A stretch of DNA of 43,661 nt from JAPXSY01 sp034003585. Its GTDB lineage: Bacteria; Verrucomicrobiota; Kiritimatiellia; RFP12; UBA1067. Positions within the stretch are counted from its first letter, which is position 1. The number at the start of each line of letters is the position of its first letter. Below, one piece after another: positions 25,812 through 34,258 of this stretch. A program made the position numbers and the translations under genes. The notes below the pieces were generated by a model that was not told the origin of the DNA, made no database searches, and saw only the letters and a program-made list of their open reading frames with translations. Where the stretch lies: the NCBI GenBank assembly GCA_034003585.1, contig JAVEYH010000016.1, positions 1-43,661 of the forward strand. The letters run 5' to 3'.

Positions 25812-26899
25812 TGAGCACGGAAATCAACATGAACGAATTGTTACAGGCCACCGTGGAAGAGGGGGCCTCGGATCTGCACATCCGCGTCGGCATTCCGCCG
25901 ATGCTTCGCATTCACGGGGCCCTGACGCCGTTGGACAGTCCGGTGTTGACGCCCGAGGATACGGAAGCGCTGGCCCGGATGATTACCGCCGAGGACAAGC
26001 TGAAGGAGATTGAGGAGTGCGGGGGCGCGGATTTCGCGTTGCCGTTCGGCGATCTGGCCCGCTTCCGTGTCTCCGTCTTCAAGGAGCGGGCTCAGTTCGG
26101 CATCGTGCTGCGCCAGATCCCCAGCAAACTGCTCACGCTGGAACAGATCGGGTTGCCGGAGCAGGTCAAAGAGTTGCTCTTCCGCCCGCGCGGGCTGATT
26201 CTGGTGACCGGGCCCACCGGTTCCGGTAAAACCACCACGCTGGCCAGCATGATCGATATCATCAACCGCGAGCGCGATGTCCACGTCATCACGGTGGAGG
26301 ACCCGATCGAATATTACCACCCGCACAAAAAATCGGTGGTGACCCAACGCGAGATCGGGCATGACGTGCCGTCCTTCGCCGAAGCGATCCGCCGCGCGCT
26401 GCGTCAGGACCCGGATGTCATCCTCGTGGGCGAAATGCGCGACCTGGAGACCATGCAGGCCGCGATCACGGCGGCGGAGACCGGCCATCTGGTGTTCGCC
26501 ACGCTGCACACCACGGGTGCGGCCGCCACGGTGGACCGTATCGTGGACGCCTTCCCCACCGATCAGCAGGAACAGGTCCGCACGCAGTTGTCCGTGGGCC
26601 TCGTGGCCGTGATCTCGCAATTGCTGCTGGCGCGGGTGGACAAGCCCGGCCGCGTGGCGGCGTTCGAAATCATGATTTCGACACCGTCCATCCGCTCCCG
26701 GATCCGCGACAACAAGACGTTCCAGATCTCGTCCGACATCCAGACCGGGGCCAAATTCGGCATGACTTCGCTCGACTCACATCTGATGGACCTGTATCTG
26801 GGCGGGATGATCTCGTACGATGATCTCGTCACCAAGTCGCAGGATCCGGACACGCTGGTCCAGAAATTGAAGGACGAACTTCAGTCGAGGAGGAACTGA
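25811..26899 (+). CDS. pilT: twitching-motility retraction ATPase PilT
   Basis: 362-aa hexameric retraction ATPase. It begins directly with the PAS-like N-domain (EEGASDLHIRVGIPPMLRI), has Walker A GPTGSGKTT (134-142), VEDPIEY, the diagnostic ALRQDPDVILVGEMRDLET and GHLVFATLHTTGAA, and lacks the zinc finger of PilB, all PilT traits. It lies between two PilB-type genes with TGATG overlaps on both sides, so the three are co-translated. It suggests dynamic type IV pili. Confidence 0.93.
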   Translation: MSTEINMNELLQATVEEGASDLHIRVGIPPMLRIHGALTPLDSPVLTPEDTEALARMITAEDKLKEIEECGGADFALPFGDLARFRVSVFKERAQFGIVLRQIPSKLLTLEQIGLPEQVKELLFRPRGLILVTGPTGSGKTTTLASMIDIINRERDVHVITVEDPIEYYHPHKKSVVTQREIGHDVPSFAEAIRRALRQDPDVILVGEMRDLETMQAAITAAETGHLVFATLHTTGAAATVDRIVDAFPTDQQEQVRTQLSVGLVAVISQLLLARVDKPGRVAAFEIMISTPSIRSRIRDNKTFQISSDIQTGAKFGMTSLDSHLMDLYLGGMISYDDLVTKSQDPDTLVQKLKDELQSRRN

Positions 26900-28617
26900 T
26901 GGCTGAAACCCTGACACCCCTTGCGCCGTCCTATGACCCGCTGATCGATCTGGTGGTCAGCAACGGCATCATCGATCAGCAGCAGGCGGAGGAGTTGCGC
27001 GATGAGCATAAAAACACCGGCAAGCCCCTCCGCACGCTGCTGGTGGACGCCGGATACGTGAGTGAGGATGACCTGCTGGGCATGATGGCCGCGTACCAGG
27101 GATGCGACGTGGTGGACCTCGCGGTGATGTCGCTCGACACGGATGTGATCCAGAGCATTCCCGCCAGTGTGGCCCGCATGTACAATGTCCTGCCGGTGTA
27201 TGCCACCGCCGGAACCATCACGCTGGCCACCAGCGATCTGATCGACCCGCACGTCATGGACGAACTGATGTTCGTGCTGACCCGTGACGTGCAGTTCGTC
27301 ATGGCGCGCGAGAACGATGTGCGCACGCGCGTCGCCGAATACTACGGCGACGAAAGCGCGACCGTCGCGGACATGCTCAACAGCCTCGAGTCGGACCTCA
27401 AGCTGGACGCCTCGCTGGACGTGGATGATGCGGATGACAAGAGTCTGGAGTCCGCCGCGTCCGCCGCGCCGGTCATCCGGTTCGTGAACCTCGTGCTCTA
27501 CCAGGCGGTCACGGACCGGGCCTCCGACATCCACTTTGAGCCGTTTGAAACCGATTTCAAGATCCGGTACCGCGTGGACGGCGCCCTGTATGAGATGTCG
27601 CCGCCGCCCCGCCGCCTGGCCCTGCCGATCATCTCGCGTATCAAGGTCATGTCCGGCCTGAACATCGCAGAACGGCGCGTGCCGCAGGACGGGCGCATCG
27701 CGCTGACTGTGGCCGGCCATTCGGTGGATCTGCGTGTCTCCTGCCTGCCGACCTCGCATGGGGAAAGCGTCGTGCTCCGCGTGCTGGACCGCAGCGTGGT
27801 TTCGCTCGATCTCGAAAACGTCGGGCTGCCGGAAGATGTCTATGAGGACCTGACCCTGGACATCGAGAAACCCAACGGCATCATCATCGTCACGGGGCCG
27901 ACCGGTTCCGGAAAAACCACGACGCTGTACTCCTGTCTGCGCCGGATCAACACGATCGACCAGAAACTGCTGACCGCCGAGGAGCCGGTTGAATACGACA
28001 TGGACGGCATCGTTCAGGTCCAGATCAATCCGAGCGCGGGGAACACCTTCCCCAAGGTGCTGCGCGCCTTTCTGCGCCAGGATCCCGACATCATGATGAT
28101 CGGCGAGATCCGCGATCTCGAGACCGCCGAAATCGCGGTGCAGGCCTCCCTCACCGGCCATCTGGTGTTCAGCACGCTGCACACCAATGATGCGGCCGGC
28201 GCGGTCACGCGCCTGGTCGACATGAATGTGGCGCCGTATCTCATCGCGTCCACCCTGGAGGCGGTGCTCGGGCAGCGCCTGGTCCGCACCATCTGCCTGA
28301 ACTGCAAGGAGCCCTACACGCCGGATGATGACACCTTGGGCCGCATGGACCTGAAGCGCGCCGCGGTCGGGGACCGGCCGTTTTATTACGGCCGGGGATG
28401 CTCCAAATGCAACGGCACCGGATACAAGGGACGGAAAGGGGTGTTCGAGTATCTGCGGGTGAGCGATCCGATCCGCGAGTTGATCAACGAACGCCGGCCC
28501 ACCCTGTTCATCCGGGAGCGCGCCCGGGAATTGGGCATGCGGACCATGCGCGAGGACGCGATCCGGAATGTGCTCGACGGCTATACCACGGTGGATGAGG
28601 TGTTGCGGTACACGTAG
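26899..28617 (+). CDS. type IV pilus/type II secretion assembly ATPase (PilB/GspE family), copy 2
   Basis: 572-aa second PilB/GspE-like motor. GspE_N domain at about 1-150, Walker A GPTGSGKTT (333-341), FLRQDPDIMMIGEIRDLET, GHLVFSTLHTNDAAGA, and a zinc finger CLNC...CSKC. It is clearly diverged from copy 1 outside the motifs, and its Walker B neighbour reads AEEPVEYD rather than VEDPVEYQ. Coupled to pilT by TGATG. One copy may serve type IV pili and the other a type II secretion system that could export the polysaccharide-active proteins; that is inference. Confidence 0.88.
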   Translation: MAETLTPLAPSYDPLIDLVVSNGIIDQQQAEELRDEHKNTGKPLRTLLVDAGYVSEDDLLGMMAAYQGCDVVDLAVMSLDTDVIQSIPASVARMYNVLPVYATAGTITLATSDLIDPHVMDELMFVLTRDVQFVMARENDVRTRVAEYYGDESATVADMLNSLESDLKLDASLDVDDADDKSLESAASAAPVIRFVNLVLYQAVTDRASDIHFEPFETDFKIRYRVDGALYEMSPPPRRLALPIISRIKVMSGLNIAERRVPQDGRIALTVAGHSVDLRVSCLPTSHGESVVLRVLDRSVVSLDLENVGLPEDVYEDLTLDIEKPNGIIIVTGPTGSGKTTTLYSCLRRINTIDQKLLTAEEPVEYDMDGIVQVQINPSAGNTFPKVLRAFLRQDPDIMMIGEIRDLETAEIAVQASLTGHLVFSTLHTNDAAGAVTRLVDMNVAPYLIASTLEAVLGQRLVRTICLNCKEPYTPDDDTLGRMDLKRAAVGDRPFYYGRGCSKCNGTGYKGRKGVFEYLRVSDPIRELINERRPTLFIRERARELGMRTMREDAIRNVLDGYTTVDEVLRYT

Positions 28618-28662
28618 GCGGGAAGAGCCGCTTGCGGTGTATTCCGGAGAGGGGAGGGGCCT

Positions 28663-29577
28663 GTGGAGAATGTGGTGATTATCGGGAGCGGACCCGCGGG
28701 TCTGACGGCGGCGATTTATGCGGCGCGCGCCAACCTGAATCCGGTGCTGATCGAAGGCATGCAGCCCGGCGGGCAGTTGACCCAGACGACCGACGTCGAG
28801 AATTTCCCGGGGTTCGAGAACCCGGTCGACGGGACCACGCTGGTCATGACCATGCGCAAGCAGGCGGAACGCCTCGGCGTCCGCTGCCTGGCCGACGAAG
28901 TCTCGGCTTGCGCGCTGACCGCGGAAGAGAAGACCGTCACGCTGATGTTGGGGGGGGAACTGAAAACGCGCACGGTGATCATCGCAACCGGCGCCAGCGC
29001 GCGGTATTTGGGTCTCGATTCCGAGCGGCGGCTGATGGGGAAGGGCGTTTCGGCCTGCGCCACCTGTGACGGCTCGTTTTTCAAGGGGCAGCCGGTGGCA
29101 GTCATCGGCGGGGGGGATACGGCGATGGAGGACGCGCTGTATCTCGCGCGCATGGCCGGACAGGTGACCATCGTCCACCGCCGTGACGCGTTCCGCGCCT
29201 CGAAAATCATGGCGGATCGGGTGTTGGCCTCGCCGCGGATCGCGGTTGTCTGGGATTCGGTCGTGGAGGAGGTGTTGGGTGTGGCGGACGTGACGGGACT
29301 GCGTCTGCGGCATGTTCAAACCGGAGCCTTCACGGAGCTTCCGGTGCGAGGGGTGTTTGTCGCGATCGGCCATACGCCCAACACCGCGCTCTTTGCCGGC
29401 CAGGTGGAATCGGATTCGGAAGGGTATGTGGTCACGCGCAACACGCGCACGTCTTTGCCGGGCGTGTTCGCGGCGGGCGATGTGCAGGACCGTCACTACA
29501 AACAGGCGGTCACCGCCGCGGGGTCGGGATGCATGGCCGCATTGGAGGCGGAACGGTTTCTGACTTCAGGCGGATAG
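28663..29577 (+). CDS. trxB: thioredoxin reductase
   Basis: 304-aa FAD/NADPH flavoenzyme. GSGPAGLTAAIYAARA is the FAD-binding motif, CATCDG (Cys132/Cys135) the redox centre, GGGDTAMEDALYL the NADPH motif and GVFAAGDVQD the second FAD motif. It reduces thioredoxin in the cytoplasm. GTG start with GGGGAGGGG upstream. The ABC exporter gene begins three bases after its stop, so the two are probably in one operon. Confidence 0.95.
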   Translation: MENVVIIGSGPAGLTAAIYAARANLNPVLIEGMQPGGQLTQTTDVENFPGFENPVDGTTLVMTMRKQAERLGVRCLADEVSACALTAEEKTVTLMLGGELKTRTVIIATGASARYLGLDSERRLMGKGVSACATCDGSFFKGQPVAVIGGGDTAMEDALYLARMAGQVTIVHRRDAFRASKIMADRVLASPRIAVVWDSVVEEVLGVADVTGLRLRHVQTGAFTELPVRGVFVAIGHTPNTALFAGQVESDSEGYVVTRNTRTSLPGVFAAGDVQDRHYKQAVTAAGSGCMAALEAERFLTSGG

Positions 29578-29580
29578 CAT

Positions 29581-31557
29581 ATGGTTGAATATTTCGACAG
29601 AGAGTATTCGTTTGCCGGCGCCTACGGACGTCTTTACCGCTATGCGCGGAAATACCGGTTCCGCCTGCTGGCCGGCCTGCTGGCCGGATCGGTCACGGCC
29701 GGTTCCATGCTGCCCATTTATCAGGTGATCCAGCCGGTCATCCGGCAGGTGCATGCGGTGGAGGAGATTGCGCCCTCCGCGCATGCCGCCTCCGCGGACC
29801 GCGCGGAAGAGCCTTCTCCGGCACCGCAACGGCTGGACGCCAGTCTGAAGAGCCTGCTCGCCAGCCGCACGAAGAATCCCCGCGCGGCCGCCGCGGGCAA
29901 ATTGCCGTCCTGGTTCGGCCGGATGGAGGCCCTGGGTAACCGTGTCGGCCTCTCCTTCCGGGATGCGGAGGGCCGGATGACGGGCGAACTGCTCCTGATC
30001 GCCCTGTTCGTGGTGCCGCTTGTCATGCTGGTCAAAATGACCGCCCTGTATCTGAACCACTACTTCCTGCGCTGGACCGGCGCGAAAGTGGTGCAGGATT
30101 TCCGCATCGAACTCTTCAGCCACCTGCAAAAGCAGTCGCTCGGTTTTTTCGGGAAGATCGATGTCGGACAACTGATGAGCCGGTGTACCAGTGATCCGCA
30201 ACAGGTTGACCATGTGATCGCGCACACGCTGGCCGATTTGTGCCGCGCCCCCTTTGAAATTCTGTTTTCCATCGGGTTTGTGATCTGGTTCGCGATCCGG
30301 AACAACATGATCGAGACGTTGGTGCTGGTGCTCGTCGGATTTCCGCTGGTGCTGTTCCCCATGGCGGTTTTGGGGTCCTGGGTCCGCCGCTGGTCCCGGA
30401 AGTCGTTGCACCGGATCTCCTTTGTGGTGTCCAAGATCCATGAGAACCTGACCTGCATCCGCGTGGTCAAGGCGTATCACACGGAGGCGATTGAGATCGA
30501 AAAGTACCGGAAGGCGAATCACTTCTACATGAAGAGTGTGCTGCGGGCCGTGCGGATCGAGCTGCTGATCACCCCGGCCGTGGAGTGCGTGGCGATTTTC
30601 CTGTGTTTCGCTTTTGTCACCTACTGCTATTTCCGGCGTCTGACGATCGATCAGATCGCGCCGCTGCTGGTGCCGATTCTGGTGGCCTACCGCCCGATGA
30701 AACAGCTCGGCAAGGTTCAGGCCCAGTTGGAGCGCGGCCGCGCCGCCCTGGCGCGCATGTACTCCCTGTTGGACCTGGATGTGAGCCTGCCGCAGGCGGC
30801 CCGGCCGGTCCGCAAGGAGCGGTTCGAAGATGCCGTGCGTTTCGACCGCGTCTGTTTCCGGTATGGGGACGGACCCGACCTCACGATCCGCGACGTTTCG
30901 TTCGAGTTGCCGCGCGGTTCGATTGTGGCGGTGGTCGGCGGGACCGGTTCCGGAAAAACGACGGTGGCCAACCTGTTGGCAAGGTTCTACGATCCCGTTT
31001 CCGGGTCCGTGACCTTGGACGGGGTGGATCTGCGGCAGATGGAGATCGGGGACTTGCGGAATCTGATCGGTGTGGTCACGCAGGAGACGGTTCTGTTCAA
31101 CGACACCATTGAGAACAATATCCGGTACGGCATGCCGGACGCGACCCGCGAACAGGTGATCGCCGCGGCGCAAATGGCCAACGCGCATGCGTTCATCTCG
31201 GACCATCCGGAAGGGTATGACCGGGTGGTGGGGGAGAAGGGGTTCGCGTTGAGCGGCGGGGAACGCCAGCGTGTGGCGATCGCCCGCGCGATTCTCAAGA
31301 ATCCGCCCATCCTGATCCTGGACGAGGCGACCAGCGCGTTGGACACGGTGACCGAACGTCTGGTGCAGGATGCGATCAACCGGCTCATGGCCAACCGGAC
31401 CACATTCGCCATCGCCCACCGCCTGAGCACCATCCGCAATGCGGATCAGATTCTGGTGATGGAGAAGGGGGCCATCATCGAGCGCGGGACCCATGAGCAA
31501 TTGTGGGCCGCGGGCAACGGGTACCGCACGTTGTGCGATATGCAGATGATGGAGTGA
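29581..31557 (+). CDS. MsbA-like ABC exporter (fused membrane and ATPase domains)
   Basis: 658-aa half-transporter: membrane domain up to about 400 with six predicted helices, ATPase domain with Walker A GGTGSGKTT (453-461), signature LSGGE (557-561), Walker B ILILDEATSALD and H-loop IAHRLST. An Ala/Pro-rich soluble stretch (about 58-128) is inserted between helix 1 and helix 2, making it longer than the usual 580 aa. Dimers of this family flip lipid A or other lipids. It is followed by murJ, so an envelope-lipid role is likely, but a drug or lipid exporter cannot be excluded. Confidence 0.85.
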   Translation: MVEYFDREYSFAGAYGRLYRYARKYRFRLLAGLLAGSVTAGSMLPIYQVIQPVIRQVHAVEEIAPSAHAASADRAEEPSPAPQRLDASLKSLLASRTKNPRAAAAGKLPSWFGRMEALGNRVGLSFRDAEGRMTGELLLIALFVVPLVMLVKMTALYLNHYFLRWTGAKVVQDFRIELFSHLQKQSLGFFGKIDVGQLMSRCTSDPQQVDHVIAHTLADLCRAPFEILFSIGFVIWFAIRNNMIETLVLVLVGFPLVLFPMAVLGSWVRRWSRKSLHRISFVVSKIHENLTCIRVVKAYHTEAIEIEKYRKANHFYMKSVLRAVRIELLITPAVECVAIFLCFAFVTYCYFRRLTIDQIAPLLVPILVAYRPMKQLGKVQAQLERGRAALARMYSLLDLDVSLPQAARPVRKERFEDAVRFDRVCFRYGDGPDLTIRDVSFELPRGSIVAVVGGTGSGKTTVANLLARFYDPVSGSVTLDGVDLRQMEIGDLRNLIGVVTQETVLFNDTIENNIRYGMPDATREQVIAAAQMANAHAFISDHPEGYDRVVGEKGFALSGGERQRVAIARAILKNPPILILDEATSALDTVTERLVQDAINRLMANRTTFAIAHRLSTIRNADQILVMEKGAIIERGTHEQLWAAGNGYRTLCDMQMME

Positions 31558-31604
31558 AAAGAAAGCCGGAGGGGGCAGCACCGGTTTCCGTCTGGGGGGG
31601 ACGT

Positions 31605-33218
31605 ATGGGGGGACAAAAGACGAGTCTCGAAAAACAGATCGTCAAAGCCGGGTTTTCCATTCTGGTGGCCCATGCCCTGTTCAAACTGGCGGGGCTGATC
31701 CAGTCCGTCGTCATGGGACGTTATCTTCCGCCCGGCGTGTTCGACGTCGTGTACGTGTTCGCCTTCGAACGGTGTGTCTATATGCTTTTCCTCATCGGCG
31801 AGGAAGTGCTGGGGCCGTCGCTGCTGCCGGTTTTCATGCGCGAGCTGGACACGAAGTCGGAGCGCGGCGCCTGGCAGTTCGCTAACACGATTCTGACCCT
31901 GCAGTTTTGCGTGCTGGTGGCCGTCGCGACGCTGCTGTGCGTCGCGCCCCATGCGGTGGTGGCGTTCCTGACGCAGTGGGGGCCGCAGGACTCGCCCGAG
32001 AAGTTCGCGCTGGCGGCGCGCAGTGTCAGGATCCTGGCTCCGGCCGTGGTGGGACTTTCGCTGGGCTCGACCACCTACGTGCTGCTGAACGGATACAAGC
32101 GGTTTTTCCTGGCGGCGTTCGGCGATGCGGTGTGGAAATTCTGCGCTGTCGGGTTCCTCGTGGTCGGGACGCTTTTGTCGCGCGAGGGCGCCCAGATGCT
32201 GATGTGGGGTCTCGTGGCCGGATCGGTCTGCAAACTGGCCGTGCACCTGTTCGGGCTTCGCGACAAGCTGCGTTTTGTCCGGCCGCAGCTCGCGTGGTCC
32301 CACCCGGCGTTCCGAACCCTCTGCCTGCTGGCGATCCCGCTCCTGGCCGGCATCCTGATCGCCAAAGTCCGCGATCAGGTCAATGACGTCTATGTGTTGA
32401 GCGCGCTGGACGAATCGGGCCTCATGCAGGCGAATTCGATGGGGCGCAAGCTACAGAGCACCTTGCTGTATCTGGTGCCGTACACGCTCTCGATCGCGGT
32501 TTTCCCGTTCTTCTGCGAGCTGGTGGACAAGCAGGACCATGCCAGCTTGGGACAGTTGGTCACGCGTTTCGGCCGGATGCTGCTCTCCGTGTTCGTGCCG
32601 TTCGCGGTCTTCGTGGCGGTGGCGGCGGTGCCGGTCACCTCGCTGATTTTCCGGGGCGGGTATTTTGACGCGACGGCGGTTCAGCGTACGGCGGTTTCGC
32701 TCTCCTTCTACACGTTCGTCCTGCCGGCCGCGGCGATCGAGATGCTGGTGATGCAGGCGTTCTTCGCAAACCGCAGGATGGTCTCTGTGACCCTAATCGG
32801 CGTGGTGTTCTCCGTCATCAGTATGGGGGTCAGTTGGTTCGGCCTGAAGATTGCGGGCGGACGCGAGCTGGTCGTGTTGGCCTTCATCGCCGGCGGGTTC
32901 ACGCTGGCCCGCACGCTCAAGAGCCTGACGCTGGTCCGGATGCTGCGGGCAAATGCCCGGGTTTTCCCGTTCCGGGAGACGGCGGCGTTTCTTGCGCGCG
33001 TCACTCTGGCGGCCGGTCTGGCCGCCCTCCTGGGGTGGCTGACGCTCCGCGTGCGGCCGCTTGCGGGGCTGACGGGGCGTGTTGGGGACCTGTTGCGTCT
33101 GACCGCGGCGGGCACCGTCTTCGGCTGCGCCTACCTCGGCGGCACCTTCGTCTTGGGGATCCGCGAGATCCGCGAGATCTGCGGGTTGGCGTTCCGGAAA
33201 ATCCGCAAACAGGCTTGA
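31605..33218 (+). CDS. murJ: MurJ/MviN-type lipid flippase
   Basis: 537-aa integral membrane protein with about 14 hydrophobic segments. The early FKLAGLIQSVVMGRYLPPG and the VYVFAFE...EEVLGPSLLPVF segment correspond to the MurJ helix 1-2 region. Members flip lipid II for peptidoglycan synthesis; a polysaccharide-flippase role is the alternative. The first in-frame ATG with a G-rich upstream run is 31605; the frame is open further up but overlaps the ABC gene. Same strand and 47 bases after the exporter, so probably one transcript. Confidence 0.8.
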   Translation: MGGQKTSLEKQIVKAGFSILVAHALFKLAGLIQSVVMGRYLPPGVFDVVYVFAFERCVYMLFLIGEEVLGPSLLPVFMRELDTKSERGAWQFANTILTLQFCVLVAVATLLCVAPHAVVAFLTQWGPQDSPEKFALAARSVRILAPAVVGLSLGSTTYVLLNGYKRFFLAAFGDAVWKFCAVGFLVVGTLLSREGAQMLMWGLVAGSVCKLAVHLFGLRDKLRFVRPQLAWSHPAFRTLCLLAIPLLAGILIAKVRDQVNDVYVLSALDESGLMQANSMGRKLQSTLLYLVPYTLSIAVFPFFCELVDKQDHASLGQLVTRFGRMLLSVFVPFAVFVAVAAVPVTSLIFRGGYFDATAVQRTAVSLSFYTFVLPAAAIEMLVMQAFFANRRMVSVTLIGVVFSVISMGVSWFGLKIAGGRELVVLAFIAGGFTLARTLKSLTLVRMLRANARVFPFRETAAFLARVTLAAGLAALLGWLTLRVRPLAGLTGRVGDLLRLTAAGTVFGCAYLGGTFVLGIREIREICGLAFRKIRKQA

Positions 33219-33244
33219 GAATCCGGAGCCGTATGGGTTACACT
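33215..33244 (+). promoter_or_regulatory. possible ybaB-recR promoter
   Basis: TTGAGA (33215-33220), 18-base spacer, TACACT (33239-33244). It begins at the murJ stop codon and would give a leader of about 60 nt. Confidence 0.4.
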
Positions 33245-33312
33245 CTCCCCGTCTTGTCTCCCGTACCGGGGTGTGGGGGAACGGTGTGGAATCCTGTAAG
33301 GAGTGATGGATC

Positions 33313-33630
33313 ATGGGCATGTTGGACCAGGTGAAACAGGCGATGCAGATGCGGAAGGAAGCCAAGCGGATTCAGTCCGAGATCGAGAAGATCACCTGCG
33401 AGTACGCGAACGGAGGGATCACCTGTGTGGCGCGCGGCGATTTCACGGTCGTTTCCCTCAAGGTGACGCAAGAGGCGCTCGCCGATGTGCTCGCCGGCAA
33501 GCCGGAACGTTTTGAGACGATGCTGGGCAATGTGGTTAACGGCGCGCTCAAAGGCGTGAAGAAACAGACACAGGAAGCCATGGCCAAAATGATGCAGGGC
33601 GCGGGCATGGGCGACATGTTCGGAGGGTAA
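33313..33630 (+). CDS. nucleoid-associated protein, YbaB/EbfC family
   Basis: 105-aa DNA-binding dimer. LDQVKQAMQMRKEAKRIQSEIEKI is a coiled helix and the GMGDMFGG end is a YbaB hallmark. ATG at 33313 has AAGGAG upstream. It is directly followed by recR (seven bases), the arrangement found in most bacteria. Confidence 0.92.
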   Translation: MGMLDQVKQAMQMRKEAKRIQSEIEKITCEYANGGITCVARGDFTVVSLKVTQEALADVLAGKPERFETMLGNVVNGALKGVKKQTQEAMAKMMQGAGMGDMFGG

Positions 33631-33637
33631 GCGAACG

Positions 33638-34258
33638 ATGGTGCCGCCGGTCGATAATCTGATCCGGGCCCTGTCCAAACTGCCCGGGCTGGGCAGACGG
33701 TCGGCGGAACGTGCGGCTCTGGCGCTGCTGCGTAAACCGGAACTGCTGCTGGACACCCTGGTGTGCGCCTTACGTGAGGCGCGGGAAACGGTCTGCTGCT
33801 GTTCGGTGTGCGGCGGCTTCACCGCCAAAACCCGCGACCCGTGCGCCTTGTGTGCGGATCCGATGCGGGACGACAGCCTGCTTTGCGTGGTGGAAGAACC
33901 GGCGGACATCGTTTCTATCGAGCGTTCCGGCGGCTTCCGCGGCCGCTACCATGCCCTGATGGGCAAGCTCTCCCCCGCCAAACAGACCGGTCCGTCGGAT
34001 TTGCGACTGGTCGCGCTCGTGCGGCGTGTGTCCCAGGGGCCGATCCGGGAGGTGCTGCTGGCGCTCAGCACCGACATGGAGGGCGACGCGACAGCCGGAT
34101 ACATCGGCGAAATGCTGAAACCGTCCGGTGTGCGGATCTCGCGTCTGGCTTTCGGTCTGCCCGCTGACAGCGGGGTCGGCTATTCCGACCCCCTGACCCT
34201 CAAGCGCGCGATCTCGGGCCGCGTGGTCTGCGAGCCTCAGGCGGTTACAGGACGGTGA
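33638..34258 (+). CDS. recR: recombination protein RecR
   Basis: 206-aa RecFOR-pathway protein that loads RecA at gaps. It shows helix-hairpin-helix LSKLPGLGRRSAERAAL, a zinc finger CCSVCGG...CALC, the Toprim part VVEEPADIVSIERSGGFRGRYH and the C-terminal YSDPLTLKRAISGR. Full length. Its last 14 bases overlap the end of the convergent beta-strand-repeat gene. Confidence 0.95.
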   Translation: MVPPVDNLIRALSKLPGLGRRSAERAALALLRKPELLLDTLVCALREARETVCCCSVCGGFTAKTRDPCALCADPMRDDSLLCVVEEPADIVSIERSGGFRGRYHALMGKLSPAKQTGPSDLRLVALVRRVSQGPIREVLLALSTDMEGDATAGYIGEMLKPSGVRISRLAFGLPADSGVGYSDPLTLKRAISGRVVCEPQAVTGR

